Assembly (NCBI RefSeq): GCF_007923355.1
Contig: NZ_VOGO01000006.1
Span: 62,001 to 126,000, forward strand
Length of the DNA: 64,000 bases
Source of the DNA: Falsiphaeobacter marinintestinus
Lineage (GTDB): Bacteria > Pseudomonadota > Alphaproteobacteria > Rhodobacterales > Rhodobacteraceae
Reading direction: 5' to 3'
Shown here: in pieces, positions 24,923-33,769 of the stretch
Layout: every line of letters begins with the position of its first letter
Position numbering within the stretch: position 1 is the stretch's first letter
Made by a program: the position numbers and the translations under genes
The notes under the pieces: generated by a model
Told to the model about the DNA's origin: nothing
Database searches by the model: none
The model's input: only the letters and a program-made list of their open reading frames with translations

Positions 24923-27528
24923 CATCGGTCAAAACCGCCTGCCCGTATTGCGGCGTCGGATGCGGCGTGCTGGCCAAGGCAGACGGCACGGTGTCTGGCG
25001 ACCCCGATCACCCGGCGAACTTCGGGCGGTTGTGTTCCAAAGGCACGGCATTGGGTGAAACCGTATCGCTTGAGGGCAGGTTGTTGGCGCCCCGTGTGGA
25101 CGGGGTCGAAACCGGGTGGGATCCGGCGCTGGACTTGGTCGCGGAGCGTTTTCGGGCCGCGGTTGAGGAATATGGCCCGGATTCGGTGGCGTTCTATGTT
25201 TCGGGGCAGCTGCTGACTGAAGACTACTATGTCGCGAACAAGCTGATAAAGGGGTATATCGGCAGCGCAAATATCGACACGAATTCAAGGCTGTGCATGG
25301 CCTCGTCCGTGGCGGGGCACAAATGGGCCTTCGGCAGCGATACCGTTCCCGGCCAATACGCCGACTTCGAAGAGGCCGAGGTGATTGTGCTGGTGGGGTC
25401 AAACCTGGCCTGGTGCCACCCAGTGCTGTTCCAGCGGATTGTTGCAGCCAAAAAGGCGCGGCCCGGGCTGAAGGTTGTGGTGATCGATCCGCGCAGAACC
25501 GCCACGGCCAAGATTGCCGACCTGCACCTGTCGATCCGCCCCGATGGCGATGCGGCGCTGTTCAACCTGCTTTTGGAGCAGATCGACGCGCGTGGTCTGA
25601 TCGACGCGGACTATACTGCGGCGCATGTCGATGGCCTGGGCGATGCGGTGAAGGCCGCACATGGCTCGGACCGCGCAATGACCGGTTTGAGTGACACCGA
25701 GATTGATCAGTTTCTGGACCTCTGGTGTGGCACGGACAAGGTTGTCACGCTGTATTCGCAAGGCGTGAACCAATCGGTTTGCGGCACCGACAAGGTCAAC
25801 GCGATCCTGAATTGCCATCTGGCCACGGGTCGGATTGGCAAACCGGGTTGCGGGCCGTTTTCGATAACCGGGCAGCCAAATGCGATGGGCGGGCGCGAAG
25901 TAGGCGGTCTGGCCAATATGCTGGCCTGCCATCTGGACCTTGAAAATGCCGATCACCGCCATGCGGTTCAGACGTTCTGGGCCTCTCCTGCCATGGCAGA
26001 CGCGCCGGGTCTTAAGGCGGTGGACCTGTTTCAGGCCTGCGCGGACGGGAAAATCAAGGCGCTTTGGATCATGTCGACCAATCCGGCGGTGTCGATGCCT
26101 GATGCAGACAAAGTGGTCGAAGCAATCCGCGCGGTGCCGTTTACCGTGGCCAGCGACATCGTGATTGATACCGACACCAACCGGCTGGTCGATGTCTTGC
26201 TGCCTGCCACTGGCTGGGGTGAAAAATCGGGGACTGTCACGAATTCGGAACGCTGTATCTCGCGTCAGCGCGCGTTCCTGCCCGCGCCGGGACAGGCCCG
26301 CCCGGATTGGGACATCATCGCTGATGTTGGCCGCCGCATGGGCTGGCACGATGCGTTTGATTTTGCCAGCGAAGCTGAAGTGTTTCGCGAATATGCCGCC
26401 TTGTCGTCTGTGTCGGGGATGTTGGGGCGCGACTTTGACATCTCGGGGTTGGCTGACCTTGGGGATCAGGCGTATGACGCGATGCCGCCGACCTATTGGC
26501 CGGTGCCACGCAATGCGGCGTCGGGTGGCCGGTTCTTTGCGGATGGAGGGTTTTATCATCCCGGCGGCAAGGCACGGATGTTGCCGATCACACCACCAGA
26601 CCGGAAACCCGTAGGCGCGGGTTTGCGCCTGAACACGGGCCGGGTGCGCGACCACTGGCACACCATGACCCGCACGGGTCGGTCACCACGGCTGGGCATG
26701 CATATGGGAGAGCCGTATCTTGAAATTCACCCTGAAGATGCGGTGTCTGCCGGGCTTAGGGATGCCGAGTTGGCCGTGGTGGAAAACCCCCGTGGACGGG
26801 TGATCCTGCGGGTTCTGATCACTGCCAAGGCGCAACTTGGATCGGTGTTCGCTCCGATGCATTGGACGGATATCACAGCCTCGCAAAGCCGGATCAACGC
26901 GCTGGTCGATGCGGTGACAGACCCGGTGTCAGGTCAACCCGCGTCAAAGGGTGCAAATGTGACGCTGAAGCAGTTCGAGGCAGGGTGGTATGGCTTTGCT
27001 GTCAGCGCCGCGCCGATGGAACCGACCCGGCCATATGCCGCGATTGCGCGCTGCAAATCGGGCTGGCGCGCCGAGGTCGCTGGCGTTCGCCTGCCAGAAA
27101 GCTGGGAGTCCGAAGCCCGCGCTGTTCTGAACTTGCCCGACGGTGAAGCCAGCGTTGTCGAAGACCCGGCAGGAGGTGTTTATCGGGTCGCGATCCATCA
27201 CGGCGGTCAATTGCTTGGCCTGTTCTTTGCCGCATGTGAACCGGTCACAGTGGCCCGGTCAGCTGCCGTCGCGCTGATCGGAACCGAGACGCCGCCGATG
27301 GCCGCTTTGGCTGGGGTAGCCGGGGCGGAGCAGCCGGACCGTGGCGCGACGATCTGTGCGTGTTTCGACATCGGGTCCGAGCAGATCCGCCGGAGCATAT
27401 CGGATGGAGCCCGCACGGTCGACGCGTTGGGGGCCTGCCTTGGGGCGGGCAGCAACTGCGGATCTTGCCGACCTGAATTGCAGGACCTGATCGATGCTGT
27501 TGCACCGGTTAAGATGGCCGCTGAATGA
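24919..27528 (+). CDS. nasA: Assimilatory nitrate reductase catalytic subunit
   Basis: The 869-residue cytoplasmic molybdoenzyme reduces nitrate to nitrite. The N-terminal [4Fe-4S] site is CPYCGVGC with GRLCSKGTAL. NTNSRLCMASS supplies the likely molybdenum-ligand cysteine, and bis-MGD motifs such as ITGQPNAMGGREVGG follow. A C-terminal BFD-like [2Fe-2S] domain (CACFDIGSEQIRRSI, CLGAGSNCGSC) is present, as in many NasA proteins. It is the last gene of the nas operon and needs molybdenum cofactor, for which moaB, moaD and moaE are also in this window. Confidence 0.95.
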   Translation: MTSVKTACPYCGVGCGVLAKADGTVSGDPDHPANFGRLCSKGTALGETVSLEGRLLAPRVDGVETGWDPALDLVAERFRAAVEEYGPDSVAFYVSGQLLTEDYYVANKLIKGYIGSANIDTNSRLCMASSVAGHKWAFGSDTVPGQYADFEEAEVIVLVGSNLAWCHPVLFQRIVAAKKARPGLKVVVIDPRRTATAKIADLHLSIRPDGDAALFNLLLEQIDARGLIDADYTAAHVDGLGDAVKAAHGSDRAMTGLSDTEIDQFLDLWCGTDKVVTLYSQGVNQSVCGTDKVNAILNCHLATGRIGKPGCGPFSITGQPNAMGGREVGGLANMLACHLDLENADHRHAVQTFWASPAMADAPGLKAVDLFQACADGKIKALWIMSTNPAVSMPDADKVVEAIRAVPFTVASDIVIDTDTNRLVDVLLPATGWGEKSGTVTNSERCISRQRAFLPAPGQARPDWDIIADVGRRMGWHDAFDFASEAEVFREYAALSSVSGMLGRDFDISGLADLGDQAYDAMPPTYWPVPRNAASGGRFFADGGFYHPGGKARMLPITPPDRKPVGAGLRLNTGRVRDHWHTMTRTGRSPRLGMHMGEPYLEIHPEDAVSAGLRDAELAVVENPRGRVILRVLITAKAQLGSVFAPMHWTDITASQSRINALVDAVTDPVSGQPASKGANVTLKQFEAGWYGFAVSAAPMEPTRPYAAIARCKSGWRAEVAGVRLPESWESEARAVLNLPDGEASVVEDPAGGVYRVAIHHGGQLLGLFFAACEPVTVARSAAVALIGTETPPMAALAGVAGAEQPDRGATICACFDIGSEQIRRSISDGARTVDALGACLGAGSNCGSCRPELQDLIDAVAPVKMAAE

Positions 27529-27587
27529 CGCTTTCTTTTGGCAGCAGTGATCAGATTGCGCGCCTGCGGCGCATTGGGTTTTCAGGA

Positions 27588-27639
27588 TGAGGGACGCTGT
27601 CCCTCAAACTCCCTGGGGTATTTCGAACAAGAAAGAAGC
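27588..27639. repeat. Dispersed hairpin-plus-tail intergenic element, copy 2
   Basis: A perfect eight-pair hairpin (TGAGGGAC, loop GCT, GTCCCTCA, 27588-27606) precedes the tail at 27615-27639, identical to copy 1 (3159-3183) at 24 of 25 bases. The stem bases differ from copy 1 but pairing is preserved and the GCT loop is the same, so the structure rather than the stem sequence is conserved. It lies between convergent nasA and the AraC-type gene and may serve as a terminator for one or both. Confidence 0.7.
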
Positions 27640-27662
27640 CGTGCAGGGGCCCGTTTGGTGGA

Positions 27663-28532
27663 CTAGGTCTGTTCCTCCATGCGTTTGCGAAACTGGCGCG
27701 GCGGCTGGCCGGTGCCTGTGGAAAATACGCGGGAGAAATGAGCAGGGTCGGCAAAGCCAAGTTCATACCCGATTTCGGCGGCGGACAGGGTTGTGTAGAT
27801 CAGCAGGCGCCGCGCCTCGCGAAGCATTCGGTCGTTGATCAGGGTTGAGGCGGATCCACCGGTGGCCTGCCGGACGATCCGGTTGAGATGTGTGGGCGAC
27901 ACGGCCAGCTGAGCGGCGTAGTCGGCAACGGGTATGCGGTTGCGGTATTCTGTTTCGATTAGTGTTTCGAACCGGCGAAACAGGGGGTTGTCGCGGCCCG
28001 GATCGACTTGGCCCTGTTCGGACTGGACCGCACGAGCCATCAGCCCGATCAGAAGTGCGGCCATGGCGCGCAGGATATGGGCGCGCCCGAAGGTGCGGCG
28101 GCCATATTCCGCAAAGATCTGCTCGGCCAGGGCGCGCAGGTCGGGGGTGAGCGTAGTTGTCGCAGGCACGTGCATAACGCTGCCCAGTCCTTCGCCTTCG
28201 CGCAGGCAGTCATCGACCAGATCCGAGCTGAGCGTGACCACCCAGCCCTGGGTGCCCTCCTGAAAGGAGAACCCGTGAACATGGCCACGCGGAACATTGA
28301 TCGCCATGCCCGGCGTCATCTGAACTTGCTGTCCGTCGATATGCGCCTGCCCGCCGCCGTCCGCAATCAGGAGCACCTGATGTAGCCGGGCATGGCGATG
28401 GGGGCGGAACTCCCAATTGTGCAGCTGCGAGCGGTCCTGAACCGTTTCGCAATGCACGACATCGGGGATTTCGGCGGTTTCGCCGAACAGGTTGTAGGAG
28501 CGGATGCGGTCTGTCTGATCAAGTGAAGTCAT
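27663..28532 (-). CDS. pobR: AraC-family regulator, probable activator of pobA
   Basis: The 289-residue protein has an N-terminal cupin-like effector domain (EFRPHRHARLHQVLLIADGGG) and two C-terminal AraC helix-turn-helix motifs (VADYAAQLAVSPTHLNRIVRQ; SAAEIGYELGFADPAHFSRVF). It lies directly divergent from pobA, and 4-hydroxybenzoate-responsive AraC regulators (PobR/PobC) are known beside pobA in other bacteria. ATG 28532 starts just before the effector domain. An in-frame extension to 28703 would run into pobA and is rejected. An inverted repeat at 28550-28576 is a candidate binding site. Confidence 0.85.
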   Translation of the reverse strand: MTSLDQTDRIRSYNLFGETAEIPDVVHCETVQDRSQLHNWEFRPHRHARLHQVLLIADGGGQAHIDGQQVQMTPGMAINVPRGHVHGFSFQEGTQGWVVTLSSDLVDDCLREGEGLGSVMHVPATTTLTPDLRALAEQIFAEYGRRTFGRAHILRAMAALLIGLMARAVQSEQGQVDPGRDNPLFRRFETLIETEYRNRIPVADYAAQLAVSPTHLNRIVRQATGGSASTLINDRMLREARRLLIYTTLSAAEIGYELGFADPAHFSRVFSTGTGQPPRQFRKRMEEQT

Positions 28533-28549
28533 GTTTGATATGTACAAGA

Positions 28550-28576
28550 ATTTGCGCGGTCGATCCATTCGCAAAT
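28550..28576. promoter_or_regulatory. Inverted repeat in the pobR-pobA intergenic region
   Basis: ATTTGCG (28550-28556) and CGCAAAT (28570-28576) form a perfect seven-base inverted repeat with centres 20 bases apart, about two helical turns. It is the only clear dyad in the 88-base divergent promoter region, so it may bind the AraC-type regulator. Confidence 0.5.
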
Positions 28577-28620
28577 CGGGTCTTTCGAGGCATGTTGACG
28601 GCAGAATCGGAGGAATACTC

Positions 28621-29793
28621 ATGAGAACCAAGGTTGGCATCATTGGTGGCGGGCCATCGGGTCTGTTGCTGTCGCAGCTTCTGCATCTGAAGGGAATCGA
28701 CAATATCGTTCTGGAAAAGCACAGCCGCGAATATGTGCTGGGCCGGATTCGGGCGGGTGTTTTGGAGCATGGCTTTGCCGAGTTGATGCGCGAAGCACAG
28801 TGCGGCGAACGGATGGACCGTGAGGGCGAAATTCACGAAGGGTTCTTTGTGTCCCATGACGGGATCAAGGACCGGATGGATTTGTCCAAATATTCAGATG
28901 GGAATTCGGTGATTGTCTATGGGCAGACCGAGATCACCAAGGATCTGTACGACGCGCGCGACAAGATGGGCGGCAAAGTTGTGCATGGCGCGCTGGATGT
29001 GAAGCCGTATGATCTGACATCGGATGCGCCGTATATTACCTATCGTCAGGGGGATGATCTGTACCGCGTCGATTGCCAGTACGTCATCGGTGCCGACGGG
29101 TTTCATGGTGTCAGTCGCAAGTCGATCCCGAAGGACGTGTTGAAAGAATATGAGAAGGTGTATCCTTTTGGCTGGCTGGGCGTTTTGTCCAAGACAAAAC
29201 CGGTCTCGCCCGAACTGATCTATGCCAAGCACGACCGCGGGTTTGCCTTGTGTTCGATGCGCAGCCAGATCCTGAGCCGGTATTACATCCAGGTGCCTTT
29301 GACCGACACGACGGACGATTGGCCGGATGAGGAATTCTGGGCCGAGCTGAAGCGGCGCTTGCCGGAAGACGTCGGAGCCAATCTGGAAACCGGGCCGTCT
29401 ATCGAAAAGTCGATTGCCCCTTTGCGCAGTTTCGTGGCCGAGCCGATGCGCTATGGGAACATGTTTCTGGCCGGGGACGCGGCACATATCGTACCGCCAA
29501 CCGGGGCGCGGGGGCTGAATTCGGCGGGGTCGGATATCTATTACCTCTACCACGCGCTGGTCGATCATTATGAGAACGGGGATGATACCGGGCTGGAAAC
29601 CTATTCGGAAAAAGCCCTGGCGCGGGTCTGGAAAGCGCAACGGTTTTCATGGTGGCTGACGTCGCTTTTGCACAGTTTTCCGGAAGGCATCGAGTATGAT
29701 CGGCGGCTGCAGGATATCGACCTTGAGTATCTGTTTACGTCTGATTCTGCCCAAGCGTCTTTGGCTGAGAACTATGTTGGGTTGCCTTACTGA
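28621..29793 (+). CDS. pobA: 4-Hydroxybenzoate 3-monooxygenase
   Basis: The 390-residue flavoprotein hydroxylates 4-hydroxybenzoate to protocatechuate using NAD(P)H and O2. It has the FAD fingerprint VGIIGGGPSGLLLSQLL, the DG motif IGADGFHGVSRKSIP and the GD motif LAGDAAHIVPPTGARGLN. Length equals that of characterised PobA (about 390-394). ATG 28621 has a GGAGG site; the earlier in-frame codons overlap the regulator promoter. A strong terminator follows at 29821. No other protocatechuate-pathway (pca) genes are in the window. Confidence 0.95.
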   Translation: MRTKVGIIGGGPSGLLLSQLLHLKGIDNIVLEKHSREYVLGRIRAGVLEHGFAELMREAQCGERMDREGEIHEGFFVSHDGIKDRMDLSKYSDGNSVIVYGQTEITKDLYDARDKMGGKVVHGALDVKPYDLTSDAPYITYRQGDDLYRVDCQYVIGADGFHGVSRKSIPKDVLKEYEKVYPFGWLGVLSKTKPVSPELIYAKHDRGFALCSMRSQILSRYYIQVPLTDTTDDWPDEEFWAELKRRLPEDVGANLETGPSIEKSIAPLRSFVAEPMRYGNMFLAGDAAHIVPPTGARGLNSAGSDIYYLYHALVDHYENGDDTGLETYSEKALARVWKAQRFSWWLTSLLHSFPEGIEYDRRLQDIDLEYLFTSDSAQASLAENYVGLPY

Positions 29794-29820
29794 CCCGGGT
29801 GCGCTGGCCGTGATAGCATC

Positions 29821-29842
29821 GGGGAGCCAGCGGCTCCCCTTT
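29821..29842 (+). terminator. Terminator after pobA
   Basis: A perfect eight-pair stem (GGGGAGCC, loop AGC, GGCTCCCC) is followed by TTT. It lies 27 bases after the pobA stop and ahead of the pyrB promoter. Confidence 0.65.
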
Positions 29843-29949
29843 CAATAGGCTGGGGTGCGCTTAATCGGCGGGTCGGCCAATTCAGGTCTATTGCCCCCGG
29901 CCTCGGGTCTTTCTATAACCCGAGCCGACTGTCGGATCGGAGCTGCCTC

Positions 29950-30891
29950 ATGACATTTGCCCACCGCCACCTGCTGGGAATCGAACAGCTTAAGCCTGAC
30001 GATATACTGGCGATCCTTGATCTGGCCGAAACCTATGTCGATCTGAACCGAAAATCTGACAAGCATTCGGACGTTTTGTCCGGGCTGACCCAGATCAACA
30101 TGTTCTTCGAAAACTCGACCCGGACGCAGGCCAGTTTTGAATTGGCAGGCATGCGGCTTGGCGCGGATGTGATGAACATGTCGATGCAGGCGAGTTCGAT
30201 CAAGAAGGGGGAAACCCTGATTGATACCGCGATGACGCTGAACGCCATGCACCCCGATCTGCTGGTCGTGCGCCATCCGCATTCGGGTGCGGTGGATCTG
30301 CTGGCGCAAAAGGTGAACTGCGCAGTGCTGAACGCCGGGGACGGGCGGCACGAGCATCCGACTCAGGCGTTGCTGGATGCGCTGACCATCCGGCGGGCCA
30401 AGGGACGATTGCACCGGCTGAATATCGCGATTTGCGGCGACATTGCCCATTCACGTGTCGCGCGGTCGAACATCATGCTGCTGGGCAAACTGGAAAACCG
30501 GTTGCGCCTGATCGGGCCGCCAACGTTGATGCCCGCGCAGATCGGTGAATTCGGGGTCGAGGTTTATGAGGACATGTCCGAAGGGTTGAAAGACGTTGAT
30601 GTGGTGATGATGCTGCGGCTTCAAAAAGAACGTATGGATGGCGGGTTTATTCCATCCGAACGCGAATATTATCACCGCTATGGACTGGACGCGGCCAAGC
30701 TGAGCCTTGCCAAGCCCGATGCCATTGTCATGCATCCCGGCCCGATGAACCGGGGCGTCGAGATTGACGGAACGCTGGCTGACGATATCAACCGGTCGGT
30801 CATACAGGATCAGGTCGAAATGGGTGTTGCCGTTCGTATGGCCGCGATGGAGCTTTTGGCCCGCAATCAGGTCGCGAGGCGCATGGCATGA
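29950..30891 (+). CDS. pyrB: Aspartate carbamoyltransferase catalytic subunit
   Basis: The 313-residue enzyme condenses carbamoyl phosphate and aspartate in pyrimidine synthesis. The carbamoyl-phosphate loop is [16 protein letters not shown], with further motifs [26 protein letters not shown] and MLRLQKERM. No regulatory chain PyrI is nearby. Instead the operon carries a dihydroorotase homologue that has lost its active site, as in organisms where the ATCase catalytic chain is assembled with an inactive DHOase-like partner. The stop overlaps the next gene by four bases. Confidence 0.96.
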   Translation: MTFAHRHLLGIEQLKPDDILAILDLAETYVDLNRKSDKHSDVLSGLTQINMFFENSTRTQASFELAGMRLGADVMNMSMQASSIKKGETLIDTAMTLNAMHPDLLVVRHPHSGAVDLLAQKVNCAVLNAGDGRHEHPTQALLDALTIRRAKGRLHRLNIAICGDIAHSRVARSNIMLLGKLENRLRLIGPPTLMPAQIGEFGVEVYEDMSEGLKDVDVVMMLRLQKERMDGGFIPSEREYYHRYGLDAAKLSLAKPDAIVMHPGPMNRGVEIDGTLADDINRSVIQDQVEMGVAVRMAAMELLARNQVARRMA

Positions 30892-31421
30892 GTGATGATC
30901 TGACGATACCGGCCGGTGAACGCGGCGTGATCCGCATCTTTGCGCTGGATCTGCCCGATGAACAGGCCAGATTTCTGCGCGAACCCGGGGCGGCACAGCA
31001 GGTGCTGGGCGCCGAAGGTCTGGACGATGCGCATATCGACATCATTCGGCTGGACGACCTCGAAGAGGTTGGATTGAACGGGTACCTGATTGACGGGTTG
31101 GGGGTGCCGAAAGATCAGATCAACCCGGACTGGAATACGCTGGGCGCGCTAACTGGATATGTCATGATCCTGCGTAGCAGCGCGTTTTCCGGACAGCCGA
31201 TGACATTGCGTCCCGATCCGGGGGTCAGGTTGGTTGCCACCTATCATGAGCCCGGAACGGATTGGAGTGCGACGCCGATGACGACCGACAGTGCCAAACC
31301 CTTTTCCGCCGCCAAACCGCCGCCGCGTGCAGCCCGGGCCGAAGCGCGCAAGATCGGCGCCATCCTGTTTGCGGTGGTAATGACGCTGATCGTACTTGGC
31401 ATTCTGTGGACCGTTTTGTGA
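30888..31421 (+). CDS. Uncharacterised C-terminally anchored membrane protein
   Basis: I do not recognise this 177-residue protein. Residues 1-130 look soluble and acidic ([28 protein letters not shown]). A basic, alanine/proline-rich linker ([16 protein letters not shown]) then leads to a single C-terminal transmembrane helix (about residues 153-175), so the bulk probably faces the cytoplasm as a tail-anchored protein. It overlaps pyrB by four bases and the next gene by one, so it is synthesised with pyrimidine genes. Its role there is unknown. Confidence 0.75.
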   Translation: MSDDLTIPAGERGVIRIFALDLPDEQARFLREPGAAQQVLGAEGLDDAHIDIIRLDDLEEVGLNGYLIDGLGVPKDQINPDWNTLGALTGYVMILRSSAFSGQPMTLRPDPGVRLVATYHEPGTDWSATPMTTDSAKPFSAAKPPPRAARAEARKIGAILFAVVMTLIVLGILWTVL

Positions 31422-31804
31422 TGACTGACCTTACATTCCCGCCTGATCGCGCGGCCTATATCCGCAACCATGCATGGATGGCGGCGCTGGCGATGGCCGG
31501 TGCGATGGGCATCCTGTGGGCCATGGGCAACGCCTATGTCTGGACTGGCGCGGTGGCTGGTCTGGCGGCGATTGCCTTGCGCGGCGTATACCTTGCCTCG
31601 GAAGAACTGGCCGTTGTCTGGAAAATCGATGACGGAGCCTTGGTAGGGCCGGGTGATCAGCGGGTTGCCCTGGCGAATGTTGAGGCTGTACGGACCATGG
31701 GCAGTTTTGTTCAGGTGATCACGCGGGATGGCCACAAGTACCTGATCAAGTATCAGGCAGAGCCTGCGAAAACCAAGGCGGCCATCGAAAGGGCGTGCTT
31801 ATGA
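31421..31804 (+). CDS. Small membrane protein with PH-like C-terminal domain
   Basis: The 127-residue protein has two transmembrane helices (about residues 18-55) and a C-terminal beta-rich stretch (LAVVWKIDDGALVGPGD, ANVEAVRTMGSFVQVIT, KYLIKYQ) resembling bacterial PH-like domains. No function is assigned. It starts in a TGATG overlap with the previous gene and overlaps the next by four bases, so it is fully embedded in the pyr operon. A protein of similar layout is encoded at 36612-37139. Confidence 0.75.
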   Translation: MTDLTFPPDRAAYIRNHAWMAALAMAGAMGILWAMGNAYVWTGAVAGLAAIALRGVYLASEELAVVWKIDDGALVGPGDQRVALANVEAVRTMGSFVQVITRDGHKYLIKYQAEPAKTKAAIERACL

Positions 31805-33081
31805 CCAATATCCTGTTCACAAATGCGCGCCTGATCGACCCCGAATCGGGCATTGACGATCTGGGAACATTGCTGGTCCGCGATGGCAGGATCGCCGCTG
31901 AAGGGCACGAGGTTGCCGTGCCGGATGATGTCGAACTGGTGGATTGTGGCGGTAAATGCCTGGCCCCCGGTATTGTCGATATCGGCGTGAAAGTGTGCGA
32001 ACCCGGCGAGCGGCACAAGGAAAGTTACAAGTCTGCCGGTCTGGCAGCCGCGGCGGGCGGTGTGACCACCATCGTCACCCGGCCTGATACGATGCCGACG
32101 ATCGACAGCCCCGAAACGCTGGAATTTGTCACCCGCCGCGCGCAGGTCGATGCGCCGGTAAACGTGGTGCCAATGGCGGCGCTGACCAAGGGGCGTGACG
32201 GGCGCGAGATGACCGAGATCGGCTTTCTGATGGATGCCGGGGCGGTGGCGTTCACCGATTGCGATCATGTTGTCTCAAACACCAAGGTGTTCCTGCGGGC
32301 GCTGACCTATGCCCGGTCGTGCGGTGCCTTGGTCATGGCGCATCCTCAGGAGCCGACGCTGAGCGCGGGGGCGGCGGCCACCAGTGGCAAATTCGCGTCA
32401 TTGCGCGGATTGCCTGCGGTTAGCCCGATGGCCGAGCGTATGGGGCTGGATCGTGACATTGCCCTGATCGAAATGTCTGGCGCGCGCTATCACGCCGACC
32501 AGATCACCACGGCCCGCGCGCTGCCCGCTCTGGAACGCGCCAAGCGCAACGGGCTGGACATCACGGCAGGGGTCAGCATCCACCATCTGACGCTGAACGA
32601 ACTGGACGTCGCCGACTATCGGACGTTCTTCAAAGTCAAGCCGCCGCTGCGGTCCGAAGAGGATCGGCTGGCGGTTGTCGAGGCCGTCAAAACCGGCCTG
32701 ATCGACACGATCAGCTCGATGCACACGCCGCAGGATGAAGAAAGCAAACGCCTGCCGTTTGAAGAGGCCGCCAGTGGCGCAGTTGCATTGGAAACCCTGT
32801 TGCCAGCGGCCATGCGCCTCTATCACGCGGAGTATCTGACCTTGCCGGACCTGTTCCGGGCGATGGCGCTGAACCCGGCGAAACGGCTGGGCCTGCCCGT
32901 TGGCCGTTTGACCCCCGGCGCGCCTGCGGATCTGGTGTTGTTCGACCCGGACGCGCCGTTCATCCTTGACCGATCCACCCTGCGTTCCAAATCCCGCAAC
33001 ACGCCGTTTGACGGCCAGCGGATGCAGGGTAAGGTTCTGGCGACCTATGTTGCCGGACAGCCGGTTTATCGGAGAGCCTGA
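31801..33081 (+). CDS. pyrX: Dihydroorotase homologue lacking catalytic residues (PyrX-like)
   Basis: The 426-residue protein has the amidohydrolase/DHOase fold, but the usual DxHxHxREPG motif reads DIGVKVCEPG. Gly62 and Lys64 replace both metal-binding histidines and Cys66 replaces the substrate arginine. The region that usually holds the catalytic aspartate (TDHAP) reads SSMHTP, with Met307 there. It should therefore not hydrolyse dihydroorotate. Pseudo-DHOases encoded next to pyrB are known in pseudomonads, where they are needed for an active ATCase complex. That is the best inference here, and implies a true pyrC elsewhere. Databases will often call it PyrC. Confidence 0.85.
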   Translation: MTNILFTNARLIDPESGIDDLGTLLVRDGRIAAEGHEVAVPDDVELVDCGGKCLAPGIVDIGVKVCEPGERHKESYKSAGLAAAAGGVTTIVTRPDTMPTIDSPETLEFVTRRAQVDAPVNVVPMAALTKGRDGREMTEIGFLMDAGAVAFTDCDHVVSNTKVFLRALTYARSCGALVMAHPQEPTLSAGAAATSGKFASLRGLPAVSPMAERMGLDRDIALIEMSGARYHADQITTARALPALERAKRNGLDITAGVSIHHLTLNELDVADYRTFFKVKPPLRSEEDRLAVVEAVKTGLIDTISSMHTPQDEESKRLPFEEAASGAVALETLLPAAMRLYHAEYLTLPDLFRAMALNPAKRLGLPVGRLTPGAPADLVLFDPDAPFILDRSTLRSKSRNTPFDGQRMQGKVLATYVAGQPVYRRA

Positions 33082-33686
33082 TGCCCCTCATTGAAACGCC
33101 TGTTCCGTTCCTGATCCTGTGGGCTTTGATCGGATACGGTCTGGGCTCGATCCCGTTTGGCATGGTGCTGGCGCGGGTGATGGGACTTGGCAACCTGCGC
33201 GACATCGGGTCGGGCAACATCGGGGCCACCAATGTGCTGCGGACTGGCAGCAAACCGGCGGCTGCGCTGACCTTGCTGCTGGATGGCGGCAAGGGGGCCG
33301 TTGCCGTATTGCTGGCCCGGGCATTCGCGGGAGAAGACGCCGTTCAGCTGGCCGCACTGACCGCTTTTCTGGGCCATTGTTTTCCGGTCTGGCTGGGGTT
33401 CAAGGGCGGCAAGGGGGTCGCGACCTTCCTTGGTATCTGGCTGGCGCTGGCCTGGCCTGTGGGGCTTGCCTGCTGCGCGACTTGGCTAGTGGGTGCGGCT
33501 GTCACGCGTACCTCGTCTTCGGCAGCGCTGATCGCTGCGGCGTTCTCGACGGTCTGGGCTGTCTTGCTGGGCTATGGCATCGGGTTGGTGCTTGGGATCG
33601 TCCTGACGCTTCTGATCTATTGGCGACACGCGGCCAATATTCAACGTATCCGCGCTGGAACCGAACCGAAAATCGGGGAGAAGTAA
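33081..33686 (+). CDS. plsY: Glycerol-3-phosphate 1-acyltransferase PlsY
   Basis: The 201-residue integral membrane enzyme transfers an acyl group from acyl-phosphate to glycerol-3-phosphate, the first step of phospholipid synthesis. The three PlsY motifs are present: GYGLGSIPFG, GSGNIGATNVLR and GHCFPVWLGFKGGKGVAT. It begins in a TGATG overlap with pyrX and ends the operon. Confidence 0.95.
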   Translation: MPLIETPVPFLILWALIGYGLGSIPFGMVLARVMGLGNLRDIGSGNIGATNVLRTGSKPAAALTLLLDGGKGAVAVLLARAFAGEDAVQLAALTAFLGHCFPVWLGFKGGKGVATFLGIWLALAWPVGLACCATWLVGAAVTRTSSSAALIAAAFSTVWAVLLGYGIGLVLGIVLTLLIYWRHAANIQRIRAGTEPKIGEK

Positions 33687-33721
33687 CCTGTAACAAAGTG
33701 GTTGCGGTTTTCATGTAATCT

Positions 33722-33747
33722 GTTATTTCTGTAATTGCAGAAATAAC
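33722..33747. promoter_or_regulatory. 26-base operator (10-6-10 dyad) before the GbsR/MarR-like gene
   Basis: GTTATTTCTG and CAGAAATAAC form a perfect ten-base inverted repeat with a six-base spacer (TAATTG). It is centred 35 bases before the regulator start. A related dyad with the same right half lies at 34311-34336, at the start of the next gene, so both are probably sites of this regulator. Confidence 0.7.
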
Positions 33748-33769
33748 TGTCAATCAAGGTTGATTCGTG

